Shown here piece after piece: positions 43,134 to 51,801 of a DNA stretch of 64,000 bases (its first letter is position 1; each line of letters begins with the position of its first letter). The DNA is taken from positions 2,914,001 through 2,978,000 of the forward strand of contig NZ_CP140152.1 of the NCBI RefSeq assembly GCF_034479515.1. The letters run 5' to 3'. Both the position numbers and the translations under genes were made by a program. This stretch comes from Duganella zoogloeoides. GTDB taxonomy: Bacteria > Pseudomonadota > Gammaproteobacteria > Burkholderiales > Burkholderiaceae_D. The notes beneath the pieces were generated by a model that was given only the letters and a program-made list of their open reading frames with translations, ran no database searches and was not told where the DNA came from.

Positions 43134-44304
43134 AGTTCACGCTGATTTTCCCCGTCCCCGCATTATTCAATACCGATTGCTTGACCGACGAAGCCGACGC
43201 CGGATTGGCGGTGTACGGCGGCGTCCAGCCCACCGAGCTGCTGAAACTGCACTTGCCGGCCAGGTTCAGCGCCGCGCCGTTGAGCAAAGAGCCGGCATCG
43301 GTGATCGCGCCCGACTTGCTGGCCGAGCCCGGATTGTTGGCGATGTCCGCGCACGAACTGGCGCCGGCGATGTCAAACGCGTTGTTCTGCATGATGATCT
43401 TGGCCTTGTAGCCGACGCCCACGCTGTACTTCTGCGGATAGACTTTGTGCGAGCGGCTGCCTTCGAAATAATTGTTGAAGACGTGGACCTTGCCGAAGCG
43501 CACGCGCGGCGCCCGTTCCGAGATGTGCAGGAAATGATTGTTATTGAAGGTAACGGTCAGGTGGCCATCGTCCGAGGTGGTGCTGTCCGACGAGCCGATC
43601 AGGTTGTTCTTCTGGTGCAGCTCGAAGCGGTTGTTGGAGATGGTCACGTAGTCCGAGCCATTCTTGACGTCGAGCGCGGCATCATGGCACTGCTTGAGGC
43701 GGCCATTGGCGGTGGGCAGCTGGTCGTCGGTCTTGGGGGCGTCGGTAAACACGTTGTGGTCGATCCAGATGTTCTTCGAGTTTGCGATGTTGATACCGTC
43801 GTACTCGGAGTTCCAGTTGCCCGCACTGCCATCTTCCGGGTCCCAGATCGGGTTGATGTCGCACGGATTGACGATATTGAGATTGCGGATGATGACGTTC
43901 TGGATGCCGTTGAGGATCAGGCCGGCGTTGACGAGCTTGGTGTCGGAACCCATGCCGATCAGCGTGGTGTTGCTGGTCAGCTTGATTTGCAGCCGCGCTT
44001 TCTGGTCGGCAGCGCTCTTGTAGGGGCCGCCGTTGTCGGCCGTGGTTGGGTCGATGGTGCCGTACAGCTTGATAATCTTGGGTTTGTCACCCTGGGCCTT
44101 GATGGCGGCGAGCAATTGTGCTGCCGAGCTGACCTTGTAGGTCGCCGCCGACGAGGCGCCGGCGCCACCCTTGGTGCCGCCATTCTGGCCGGCCCAGCCG
44201 TTCGACGGTGCGGTTTGCAGGGTGTCGTCGGCAAAAGCCGGAGCGGCCGCGAAAGCTGCGAGGACAGCCAGGGCGGCGCCAGTCATATTGATGCTGATAA
44301 TCAT
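43132..44304 (-). CDS. Secreted pectate lyase, polysaccharide lyase family 1
   Basis: This 390-residue protein cleaves polygalacturonate by beta-elimination. A signal peptide (core MTGAALAVLAAFAAAPAFA; the start may be at 44304 or six codons later) precedes a right-handed beta-helix. Family blocks: LIGMGSDTKLVNAGL, VIIRNLNIVNP, the calcium-site region YDGINIANSKNIWIDHNVF and CHDAALDVKNGSDYVTISNN, and the substrate Arg in ERAPRVRFGKVHVFNNYFEG. The C-terminal ~80 residues (SCADIANNPGS, KCSFSSSVGW) add two further Cys. It is probably released to the medium through type II secretion. Two palindromes lie in its upstream region. Confidence 0.93.
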   Translation of the reverse strand: MIISINMTGAALAVLAAFAAAPAFADDTLQTAPSNGWAGQNGGTKGGAGASSAATYKVSSAAQLLAAIKAQGDKPKIIKLYGTIDPTTADNGGPYKSAADQKARLQIKLTSNTTLIGMGSDTKLVNAGLILNGIQNVIIRNLNIVNPCDINPIWDPEDGSAGNWNSEYDGINIANSKNIWIDHNVFTDAPKTDDQLPTANGRLKQCHDAALDVKNGSDYVTISNNRFELHQKNNLIGSSDSTTSDDGHLTVTFNNNHFLHISERAPRVRFGKVHVFNNYFEGSRSHKVYPQKYSVGVGYKAKIIMQNNAFDIAGASSCADIANNPGSASKSGAITDAGSLLNGAALNLAGKCSFSSSVGWTPPYTANPASASSVKQSVLNNAGTGKISVN

Positions 44305-44325
44305 GTGTCTTCTCCGTTATTGTTA

Positions 44326-44341
44326 TAGGGATAATTCCCTA
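44326..44341 (-). promoter_or_regulatory. Inverted repeat upstream of pectate lyase
   Basis: TAGGGA-TAAT-TCCCTA, 22 bp before the gene start, lies where a regulator could block or aid transcription. It does not match the KdgR consensus. Confidence 0.4.
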
Positions 44342-44413
44342 AGGCAACGCTAGCAGAAAAAGACAACTGAAAGTATGAGAATATCTGTGTAGAAATAGAT
44401 ATCTTTTAAATAA

Positions 44414-44429
44414 TCAATCAATTGATTGA
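44414..44429. promoter_or_regulatory. Perfect 16-bp AT-rich palindrome
   Basis: TCAATCAATTGATTGA lies in the 147-bp AT-rich gap between the pectate lyase start and the end of the pentapeptide-repeat gene. It could serve as a regulator site; no matching family is known to me. Confidence 0.4.
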
Positions 44430-44451
44430 AAGATTGCTCTAAATAACAACA

Positions 44452-45135
44452 CTATATGACAACAAAGTCGAGCGCACGCAGGAAGCTGGCGGCCTGCGCA
44501 TGCGAAATCACGGCGCCCTTGAACACGGCCGCATCCGACAGCTTCAGCCCTTCGATATCGGTCCCGCGCAGGTCGGCGCCCTGGAACTTGGCCAATTTGA
44601 GCGTGGCGTTGCGCAAGCTGCCGCCTTCGAACACGGACTCGCGGAAGTCGCAGCCGGCCAGGTAGGCGTCGGAAAAGTCGAGTTCCTTCAAGGTCGCCTT
44701 CTTGAACGAAAAGCCGCGCAGGTCGGCGCCCACCAGCAGGCTTTCCTCGAACAGCAGGCCCAGGTGCGCGACTTCCTCGAACGAGGCGCCGGTCAGCTTG
44801 CAACCGCGGTAGCTGACCGAAGCCAGCTTGGCGCGGCGCCACTTGGTGTTGTTCAGGTCGCAGCTATCGAAGCGGGCATCGACCGCGTCCACCGACTCGA
44901 AATCGGCGCCGCCGGCGCGGCAGCGCTGCCACACGGTGCGCGCCAGTTTGGCGGCAAACAGGTTGGCGCCGCCGAACGTGCAGCGGTCGAACGTACAGCC
45001 TTGCAGGTCGAGGCGCGACAGATCCTCGTCGTCGAACATGCATTGTTCGAAGTGGCGGGTATCTTGCACGAGGTGGTGTTCGAGTTCGGAGCGGTCCAGC
45101 GCAAGGCCGGAGACGGTGGAATTGTTTGATGCCAT
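44452..45135 (-). CDS. Pentapeptide-repeat protein, Qnr-like in length
   Basis: This encodes 227 residues from the ATG at 45135 (MASNNSTVSGLALDRSELEH); 20 further codons upstream lack an RBS. The body is an A(D/N)LxX right-handed helix: CMFDDEDLSRLDLQGCTFDR, GGANLFAAKLARTVWQRCRA, GADLRGFSFKKATLKELDFS and LRGTDIEGLKLSDAAVF. Length (about 218 for Qnr) and the closing segment SHAQAASFLRALDFVV, which in Qnr is the dimerisation helix, resemble chromosomal Qnr proteins that protect gyrase. The N-terminal loops expected of Qnr are not obvious, so gyrase protection is only a possibility. Confidence 0.85.
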   Translation of the reverse strand: MASNNSTVSGLALDRSELEHHLVQDTRHFEQCMFDDEDLSRLDLQGCTFDRCTFGGANLFAAKLARTVWQRCRAGGADFESVDAVDARFDSCDLNNTKWRRAKLASVSYRGCKLTGASFEEVAHLGLLFEESLLVGADLRGFSFKKATLKELDFSDAYLAGCDFRESVFEGGSLRNATLKLAKFQGADLRGTDIEGLKLSDAAVFKGAVISHAQAASFLRALDFVVI

Positions 45136-45209
45136 CGGATTGTCCTCAATGGCCGGCAGACGCAGGGTCAATGCACCAAGCGCACCACCACGCATCCCCG
45201 GACGGTTAG

Positions 45210-45370
45210 GAGAACCTGTCTCAGCAGGGAATGAGGCGCTGCTTGCGCGCCTCGGCAGCGGGGCCGGCGTTGCTCGTCATCGCATGGCCTGCCATGCTTC
45301 TTCCTCGCGCCTTGCCCCCGCTACCGAGGCATCGCAATCCGCTGCCCCATTCCTACCGAGACAGGTTCTC
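45210..45370. mobile_element. 161-bp palindromic MITE-like element
   Basis: Perfect 13-bp terminal inverted repeats (GAGAACCTGTCTC at 45210-45222 and GAGACAGGTTCTC at 45358-45370) enclose interiors that are also inverted repeats of each other with roughly 70% identity. They converge on a central hairpin GCATGGC-CT-GCCATGC near 45283-45298. The whole element could fold into one long stem. No open reading frame and no clear target duplication were seen. Confidence 0.75.
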
Positions 45371-45554
45371 TGTCAAGATCGGCGCCGTGGGTCCGCTGCG
45401 CGGGAGCATCTCCCGTAGCGGGACACTTGCCGGGTTACCAACCGGCTTGCTCATTTTCGACTCGGCGCTATTTTACCCGCATCGGCGCCAGGTGTGTGCC
45501 CGGTCGCGCGCGCGCTGCCCTACAATGCAATCAAATTAACCCGGGGGAATACTC
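45371..45554. other. Intergenic remainder before the DUF445 gene
   Basis: This holds a short hairpin (GGGAG/CTCCC type around 45402-45417) and the GGGGG-containing ribosome-binding region at 45542-45546. No gene is seen. Confidence 0.5.
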
Positions 45555-46844
45555 GTGGAACACGAAGTCGACATCATCCGCCAGCTCGACGACCAGGAAG
45601 AAGTGCTGCAACGCGCGCGGCTGCGCACCATGCAACTGGTTGCGCTGGGCCTGTTATTGATAGCCGCGCTGCTGTTCGCGCTGGCCCGCTCGCAACGCCA
45701 CGCGCATCCTGCCTGGGGCTACCTGGAAGCGTTTTCGGAAGCGGCGATGATCGGCGCGATTGCCGACTGGTTCGCGGTGGTGGCGCTGTTCCGCCACCCG
45801 CTCGGCATTCCGCTCTGGCACACCGCCATCATCCCCAACAGCAAGGAACGCATTGGCAAGAGCCTGGGCCAGTTCGTCGAAAACCATTTTATTACCGAAG
45901 CGGCCATCAACGCCCGCCTGCGCGAGCTCGACATCGCTGGCAGGGCCGGCAACTACATGCAGCAGCCGGCCCACGCTGCCCGCCTGTCCCGGTGGACCGG
46001 TCCCGCGCTGGAAAAGCTGCTGCATTCGCTCGACCAGGACAAGATGCGGCGCATGGTGTGCGACACCGCCACCCGCGAACTGGCGCGCCTGGACCTGGCC
46101 AGCCTTGCCGGCGACTGCGTCGATGCGCTGATCGCCGAAGACCAGCCGCAGCACCTGGTGGACCTGCTGCTCGACCAGTTGGGCGAGTACCTGGCGCACG
46201 AGGAAAACCACGAAACCATCGGCAACATGGTGCAAAGTGCGGTCAATACCGACAGCTCGGTGGTCGAATACGCGCTGCACAAGGCCATGCCGCGCCTGAT
46301 CCGCTCCACCATCCGCAAGGTGGCCGACGTGCGCGCCGACCGCAACCACCCGCTGCGCGCACGGCTGGGCGTCTGGATCGCCGAAAGCGCGCTGCGCCTG
46401 AAGGCCGACCCGCTATGGCAGGACGCCATCAGCCGCTATCAGCAAGACGCGCTGGCCAGCGACAAGATCCGGCAAATGCTCGAAGGCTTGTGGGATGCAC
46501 TGCACGCGCGTGCACTGGCCGATCTGCACACGGAGACGCCAGGCGTGCCGGCCGGCGTACAAAAGCTGGTGGAAAAAGCGGGCCGCATGCTGACCGAAAA
46601 CCAGTCGATGCGCGAAGGGCTGAACCGCCTGCTGGAAGCCGGCAGTGCGCAACTGGTGCGCAACTATCGCGGCGAAGTGGGCCTGTTCATCGAAACCCAG
46701 CTGGCCAGGTGGACCCGCGACGAAATGAGCAAGCGCATCGAACTGGCCATCGGCCGCGACTTGCAGTTCATCCGCATCAATGGGACGGTGGTGGGTGGAC
46801 TGGCGGGGTTGGTGATTCATGTGATTGTGCAGTACACCGGGTAG
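45555..46844 (+). CDS. DUF445 family inner-membrane protein (YjiN-like)
   Basis: This encodes 429 residues from a GTG start with GGGGG upstream. One membrane helix is near the N-terminus (LVALGLLLIAALLFAL), then the DUF445 hallmark EAFSEAAMIGAIADWFAVVA and ALFRHPLGIPLWHTAIIPNS with KERIGKSLGQFVENHFI. The C-terminal half is long and helical with a final hydrophobic stretch (VVGGLAGLVIHVIVQYTG). The topology is an N- and C-anchored protein with a large soluble domain. Family function unknown. Confidence 0.92.
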   Translation: MEHEVDIIRQLDDQEEVLQRARLRTMQLVALGLLLIAALLFALARSQRHAHPAWGYLEAFSEAAMIGAIADWFAVVALFRHPLGIPLWHTAIIPNSKERIGKSLGQFVENHFITEAAINARLRELDIAGRAGNYMQQPAHAARLSRWTGPALEKLLHSLDQDKMRRMVCDTATRELARLDLASLAGDCVDALIAEDQPQHLVDLLLDQLGEYLAHEENHETIGNMVQSAVNTDSSVVEYALHKAMPRLIRSTIRKVADVRADRNHPLRARLGVWIAESALRLKADPLWQDAISRYQQDALASDKIRQMLEGLWDALHARALADLHTETPGVPAGVQKLVEKAGRMLTENQSMREGLNRLLEAGSAQLVRNYRGEVGLFIETQLARWTRDEMSKRIELAIGRDLQFIRINGTVVGGLAGLVIHVIVQYTG

Positions 46845-46947
46845 CAGGTCGCCAGCCGAGGCAAGTGCTGACCCCTGTCCGCCTGTTGAACTGGCCCCGC
46901 CCGTCAACTTGCTTTACCATGCGGGGTCTTTCATCCCCGTGCGCTCC

Positions 46948-48516
46948 ATGAGACCAGTTGCCGCCATACTCTTCAAACGCCGCCTGATGGTCACCGTCCT
47001 GCTGGCATTGCCACTAGCGGCGCTGGCCGATCCCGGCCACGTCCACGAGCTCACGCCTGCCAGCGCCGATACGCTGACCGTGGTCGGCCCGTGGGAGCTG
47101 ACGGGCCTGGAGCCGTCGCGCAGCGGCTTCATGTTCACGCGCATGGAAGTGACGCAAACGCTGCTCGACGTCGACGACCAGGGCCGCTTGCGCGCCGGCG
47201 CGGCCAGCACCTGGGAAGTGTCGAACGACCAGCGCGAATGGCGGTTCTTCATCCGCCAGGGCAACCGCTTCCACGACGGCTCCGCGCTTACCGCCAATAC
47301 CGCGCTGGTGTCGTTGCAGCGGGCGTTGAGCACGCCCGGCGTGCTGCAACTGGCCGGCATCGACGACCTGTACGCGGAGCGCGGCGCCATCGTGGTGCGG
47401 CTGCGCAAACCGTTTGCGCCGCTGCCGTACCTGTTCACCCAGTACAGCACGCAATTGCTGGCGCCATCGTCGTTCAATGCCACCGGCCGCGTGACGGCCA
47501 TTGTCGGCAGCGGCCCGTATCGCATCAAGTCGATCACGCTGCCGCAGATGTTCGAGACCGAATTTGCCGAGACCTGGAACGGCGACGCCCCGGACGTGCG
47601 GCGCGCGCGCTACATCAGCGTGTCGCGCGCGGAGACGCGGGCGCTGATGGCGCAAAGCCGCCAGGCCGATCTCGCCTTTACGCTCGATCCGCCCAGCATC
47701 CGCCGCCTGCAACGCCAGCAAGGCGTGTCGCTGGTGGCGCAAAACCTGCCGCGCACCACGTTTCTCAAACTCAATGCCGCCCACCCGTTCATGCGCGACG
47801 AACGGGTACGCCGCGCGATCAGCCTGGGCGTGGAACGCGACGGCATTGCCCGCGCACTGCTGCGCGACGCCGACCTGGGCGCCACCCAGCTGTTCCCGCC
47901 CGCGCTGGCGCAGTGGCACCAGCCGGCGCTGGCGCCGTTGCGCACCGACCCTGCCGCCGCCCGCGCGCTGTTGAAGCAAGCCGGCTTCACGCCGGGCGCC
48001 GACGGCATCCTGGTGAAAGGCGGGCGGCGTTTCGCCATCACGCTGTACACCTTTGTCGATCGCCCCGAGCTGCCGCTGATCGCCTCCGCCATCCAGGAAG
48101 AGATGCGCCAGATCGGCATCGCCGTGCGGGTGGTGGTCGGCAACTCCAGCGACATCCCGGCCGGCCACCGCAGCGGCACACTGGACATGGGGCTGGTCGC
48201 CCGCAACTTCGGCACCACGCCCGACCCCACCGCCACCATGGTCGGCGACTACGCCAACGGCGGCGGCGACTGGGGCGCCATGAACTGGCGCGACACCGCG
48301 CTCGACGCCTCCCTGGCGCGCCTGGCCACGGGCGCCGCGCCGGCCGCGCAGCAGGCCGACCGCGCCATCGTCGCCGCGCGCCTGCAGGCATCGCTGCCGG
48401 TCGTGCCGATCGTGTGGTACCGGCAAACGATTGCCGTCTCCAGCCGCGTAAAAAACGTCACCATCGACGCCTTCGAGCGCAGCTACAGACTATCGGACAT
48501 CAAATGGAATCCCTGA
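46948..48516 (+). CDS. ABC transporter substrate-binding protein, family 5
   Basis: This encodes 522 residues from the ATG at 46948 (MRPVAAILFKRRLMVTVLLA), which starts a signal peptide ending near LAALA-DP. The mature protein is of the SBP_bac_5 type: LTVVGPWELTGLEPSRSGFM at the front, REWRFFIRQGNRFHDGSALT, VGSGPYRIKSIT and LKLNAAHPFMRDERVRRAIS. This group binds oligopeptides, nickel chelates or opines. The opening segment is closer in style to NikA-like proteins than to OppA, but the ligand is not assignable. It overlaps the first permease gene by 13 bp. Confidence 0.9.
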   Translation: MRPVAAILFKRRLMVTVLLALPLAALADPGHVHELTPASADTLTVVGPWELTGLEPSRSGFMFTRMEVTQTLLDVDDQGRLRAGAASTWEVSNDQREWRFFIRQGNRFHDGSALTANTALVSLQRALSTPGVLQLAGIDDLYAERGAIVVRLRKPFAPLPYLFTQYSTQLLAPSSFNATGRVTAIVGSGPYRIKSITLPQMFETEFAETWNGDAPDVRRARYISVSRAETRALMAQSRQADLAFTLDPPSIRRLQRQQGVSLVAQNLPRTTFLKLNAAHPFMRDERVRRAISLGVERDGIARALLRDADLGATQLFPPALAQWHQPALAPLRTDPAAARALLKQAGFTPGADGILVKGGRRFAITLYTFVDRPELPLIASAIQEEMRQIGIAVRVVVGNSSDIPAGHRSGTLDMGLVARNFGTTPDPTATMVGDYANGGGDWGAMNWRDTALDASLARLATGAAPAAQQADRAIVAARLQASLPVVPIVWYRQTIAVSSRVKNVTIDAFERSYRLSDIKWNP

Positions 48517-49478
48517 CACCCTGGATCGATACCGCGCGGCGCTGGTCGCCGCTGCTGGGCCGGCGCCTGCTGCAGGCGCTGCTGGTCGCGCTGCTGGTGG
48601 GTACGCTGTGCTTCTTCATGACGCGCTGGCTGCCCGGCGACACCGCGTTCCGCATCGCTGCCGGGCGCTATGGCTACGACATGGTCGATGCCGCCGCCGC
48701 CGAGGCGGTGCGCGCAGAACTGGGCCTGAACCGCCCCGCGCTCGCAGCGCTGGCCGACTGGTGGGGGCGGCTGCTCCGGCTCGACCTGGGCCTGTCCCTG
48801 GTGACCGCGCAGCCGGTGCTCACCGAGATCGGCCTGCAACTGGGCCAGACCCTGCGCCTGTCGTTCTGGGCGGTGCTGCTGTCGGTGCTGCTCGGCCCCA
48901 TCCCCGGCGTGCTGGCGGGCTTGCATCCCGGCGGCTGGTTCGACCGCGCCACGCTGGCGTTGTCGGTCATGCTGCGCGCGATGCCGCCGTTTGTGCTGGG
49001 ACTGGTGCTGGTACTGGTGTTTTCGGTGGAACTGAACGCGCTGCCGGCCGCCGGCCACGTCGATTCCGGCAGCGTGGCGCTGCCGGCACTGACGCTGGCG
49101 ATCGGCCTCGCGGCCGTATCGTCGCGGGTGGCGCGCGACGCCATGGTGGCCGTGCGCGGCAGCGCCTATTACGCGTTCGCGCTGACCAAGGGCTTGTCGC
49201 CATGGCAGGCGCTCATGCGCCACGGCGTGCGCAATGTCGGCGCGCCGGTGGTGGCCTACGTGGCGGTGCAACTGGTGTACCTGGTGGAAGGCGTGGTGCT
49301 GGTGGAGACCATCTTCGCCTGGCCCGGCATCGGCCACGCGCTGGTGCACGCCATCTTCGGGCGCGACGTGCCGATGATCCAGGGCACGGCGCTGGTACTG
49401 GGCCTGATGTTCGTGCTGTTCAACGCGCTGGTGGACCTGGCCTGCGCCGCCATCGACCCGCGCAGGCGGCCGCAATGA
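48504..49478 (+). CDS. ABC transporter permease, DppB/NikB type
   Basis: This 324-residue permease has about six helices, opening with GRRLLQALLVALLVGTLCFF and containing the long first periplasmic loop of DppB proteins (LPGDTAFRIAAG, AVRAELGLNRPALAALADW). The coupling EAA-type loop is VARDAMVAVRGSAYYAFALT followed by KGLSPWQALMRHGVRN, and VYLVEGVVLVETIFAWPGIG is a typical later helix. It overlaps the binding-protein gene and the next permease (ATGA). Confidence 0.92.
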   Translation: MESLTPWIDTARRWSPLLGRRLLQALLVALLVGTLCFFMTRWLPGDTAFRIAAGRYGYDMVDAAAAEAVRAELGLNRPALAALADWWGRLLRLDLGLSLVTAQPVLTEIGLQLGQTLRLSFWAVLLSVLLGPIPGVLAGLHPGGWFDRATLALSVMLRAMPPFVLGLVLVLVFSVELNALPAAGHVDSGSVALPALTLAIGLAAVSSRVARDAMVAVRGSAYYAFALTKGLSPWQALMRHGVRNVGAPVVAYVAVQLVYLVEGVVLVETIFAWPGIGHALVHAIFGRDVPMIQGTALVLGLMFVLFNALVDLACAAIDPRRRPQ

Positions 49479-50326
49479 GCACCATGCCTGACACGCCCGA
49501 CCTGCACGACGCGCTGCTGGCGGCCAGTCCCCCACGGCGCTGGCCGGCCGCGCGCGTGATCGGCGCGGCCATGCTGATTGCGATCGCCGCGTTCGCCCTG
49601 CTCGGACCCTGGCTGATCGGCGTCGATCCAGCACGGCAGACGCTGGCGCGCTTCCTGGAGGCGCCCAGCCTGGCGCACCCGCTGGGCCTCGACCACCTCG
49701 GCCGCAGCATGCTGGCACGCCTGGCTGACGCATCGCGCCTGTCGCTGTCGATGGCGCTGCTGAGCGTTTTGAGCGCCGCCATCCCCGGCACCGCGCTGGG
49801 GCTGCTGGCGGCCTGGCGCGGCGGCTGGGCCGAGCGCATGCTGACTGCGCTGGCCGACGCCATCCTCGCCCTGCCCGGCCTGCTGCTGGTGCTGCTGCTG
49901 GCCGCATTCGCGCCGGGCCAGTTCTGGCCCCTGTACGTGGGCATCTCGCTGGCGCTGTGGGTCGAGTACTTCCGCGTGGTACGGGCGGCGGCCACCATCA
50001 TGCTGGCCAGCCCGCAGGTGGAAGCGTCGCGCCTGCTCGGCTTTGACGCCTGGTACATCGTGCGCCGCCACCTGCTGCCGGAACTGCGGCCGCGCATATT
50101 GACGCTGATGCGCTTCGGTTACGCGGGCGCCGTGCTGGCCATGGCGGCGCTGGGCTTCATCGGCGTGGGCCTGCAGCCACCGACGGCGGAACTGGGCGTG
50201 ATGATGATCGAACTGCTGCCGTATTACAGCGAGGCGCCATGGCTGGTCGGCGCCCCCATTTTCATTTTGTTCGCCACCTTGCTGGGCATGATCCTGCTGG
50301 GTAGCGGGGGCACGCATGAACGATAA
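49475..50326 (+). CDS. ABC transporter permease, DppC/NikC type
   Basis: This 283-residue second permease of the same transporter opens with a DppC-like cytoplasmic end and first helix (VIGAAMLIAIAAFALLGPWL), then HPLGLDHLGRSMLARLADAS, the DppC hallmark, and the EAA loop QVEASRLLGFDAWYIVRRHL. Five to six helices are expected. It overlaps both neighbours (4 and 11 bp). Confidence 0.92.
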   Translation: MSTMPDTPDLHDALLAASPPRRWPAARVIGAAMLIAIAAFALLGPWLIGVDPARQTLARFLEAPSLAHPLGLDHLGRSMLARLADASRLSLSMALLSVLSAAIPGTALGLLAAWRGGWAERMLTALADAILALPGLLLVLLLAAFAPGQFWPLYVGISLALWVEYFRVVRAAATIMLASPQVEASRLLGFDAWYIVRRHLLPELRPRILTLMRFGYAGAVLAMAALGFIGVGLQPPTAELGVMMIELLPYYSEAPWLVGAPIFILFATLLGMILLGSGGTHER

Positions 50327-51752
50327 CGAACCAATCTCCGCCCACCTGGCTGTCAGCGGCCTGTCGGTAGGCACGCCCGGCCATGTGCTGGTGCGGGCGG
50401 TGGACCTGCATATCCCGGCCGGCGGCGTGCTGACGCTGTTGGGCGAAAGCGGCTCCGGCAAATCGCTGCTGGCGCAAGCCATCATGGGCAACCTGCCGGC
50501 GTCGCTGTCATGCAGCGGCACCGTGGATGTGGGCGGTCGCCGGTCCGACGCGGCCGACCTGCCAGCACGCCGCGCGCTGTGGGGCCGGCAGCTGGCGCTG
50601 CTGCCGCAGGAGCCGTGGCTGGCGCTCGATCCGACCATGCGCGTGGCGCGCCAGATCGCCGAGGTGCACGAGCTGGTGGCCGGCATGGCGCCGGAGGTGG
50701 CGGCGCCCACCGCGCAGGCGGGGCTGGAGCGCCTGGGCATGGGCGGCGCCGGCGAAAAATATCCGTTCCAGATCTCGGGCGGCATGGCGCAGCGCGTGGC
50801 GTTCCTGGCCACCCACGCCGCCGGCGCGCCGGTGATGATCATCGACGAACCGACCAAGGGCCTCGATGCCGACCGCCGCGCCGACGTGCTGACCGTGCTG
50901 CGCGCGGCCATCGCCGACGGCCTCACCCTGCTCACCATCACCCACGACGTGTGGCTGGCGCGCCAGTTGCGCGGCCAGGTGGCGGTGATGCTGGGCGGCG
51001 AGATCGTCGAACGCGGCGACACCGCGACGGTACTGGTCGCGCCCGGCCACGCGTACACGCGGCGCCTGCTGGCGGCAGAGCCGGCCGCCTGGCCGCACCT
51101 GGCGCCAGTCAAGGCCGACGAAGGCGAGGTGCTCGTGCACATCGACAGCGTGGCCAAAAGCTTCGGCGCGCAGCACCTGTTCGCCGGCGTGACGGCGCAG
51201 ATCCGGCGCGGCGAATTCATCGCCGTGACCGGTCCCAGCGGCTCCGGTAAAACCACGTTCGGCAATATCGCGCTGGGCCTGCTGCGTCCCGACAGCGGCA
51301 CGGTCACGCGCGGCGCGGGCCTGGCGCGCACGGCATTCCAGAAGATTTACCAGGACCCGGCGGCGGCGTTCGCCCCGTCTGCAACCCTGCGCCGCTCGCT
51401 GCAGGACGTGGTCACGCTGCACCGGCTGGCGTGGCCCGAGCTGGAAGGCTTGCTCACGCGCCTGCGGTTGCGCCCGGCCCTGCTGGACCGGCTGCCGTCG
51501 CAGGTGTCGGGCGGCGAGTTGCAGCGCTTTGCGCTGGCGCGCGTGCTGCTGCTGCGCCCCGCGCTGATCTTTGCCGACGAACCGACTTCGCGGCTCGATC
51601 CCGTCACCCAGCAGGAAACCCTGGCGCTGCTGGCCGAACACGCCCGGGAGTACGGCTGCGCGGTGCTGCTGGTCACGCACGACGCCGATATCCCGGCACG
51701 CATGGCCACCCGGGTAATCAGCCTGTCGGCATCGCGTTCATCGGTGCCCTGA
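50316..51752 (+). CDS. ABC transporter ATPase with two fused nucleotide-binding domains
   Basis: This 478-residue protein replaces the usual pair DppD and DppF with one polypeptide. Domain 1 has Walker A LLGESGSGKSLLAQAI, signature QISGGMAQRVAF and Walker B MIIDEPTKGLDADR. Domain 2 begins near residue 280 and has Walker A VTGPSGSGKTTFGNIALGL, signature QVSGGELQRFAL and Walker B LIFADEPTSRLDP. Both appear catalytically complete. Each domain is short and lacks the C-terminal Fe-S-bearing extension of dipeptide ATPases. It is the last gene of the four-gene transporter. Confidence 0.92.
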   Translation: MNDNEPISAHLAVSGLSVGTPGHVLVRAVDLHIPAGGVLTLLGESGSGKSLLAQAIMGNLPASLSCSGTVDVGGRRSDAADLPARRALWGRQLALLPQEPWLALDPTMRVARQIAEVHELVAGMAPEVAAPTAQAGLERLGMGGAGEKYPFQISGGMAQRVAFLATHAAGAPVMIIDEPTKGLDADRRADVLTVLRAAIADGLTLLTITHDVWLARQLRGQVAVMLGGEIVERGDTATVLVAPGHAYTRRLLAAEPAAWPHLAPVKADEGEVLVHIDSVAKSFGAQHLFAGVTAQIRRGEFIAVTGPSGSGKTTFGNIALGLLRPDSGTVTRGAGLARTAFQKIYQDPAAAFAPSATLRRSLQDVVTLHRLAWPELEGLLTRLRLRPALLDRLPSQVSGGELQRFALARVLLLRPALIFADEPTSRLDPVTQQETLALLAEHAREYGCAVLLVTHDADIPARMATRVISLSASRSSVP

Positions 51753-51801
51753 CCCACAGACAGCCACGGTGATAGCGCCTACCATGTTCCATGGAGGCCA
51801 C

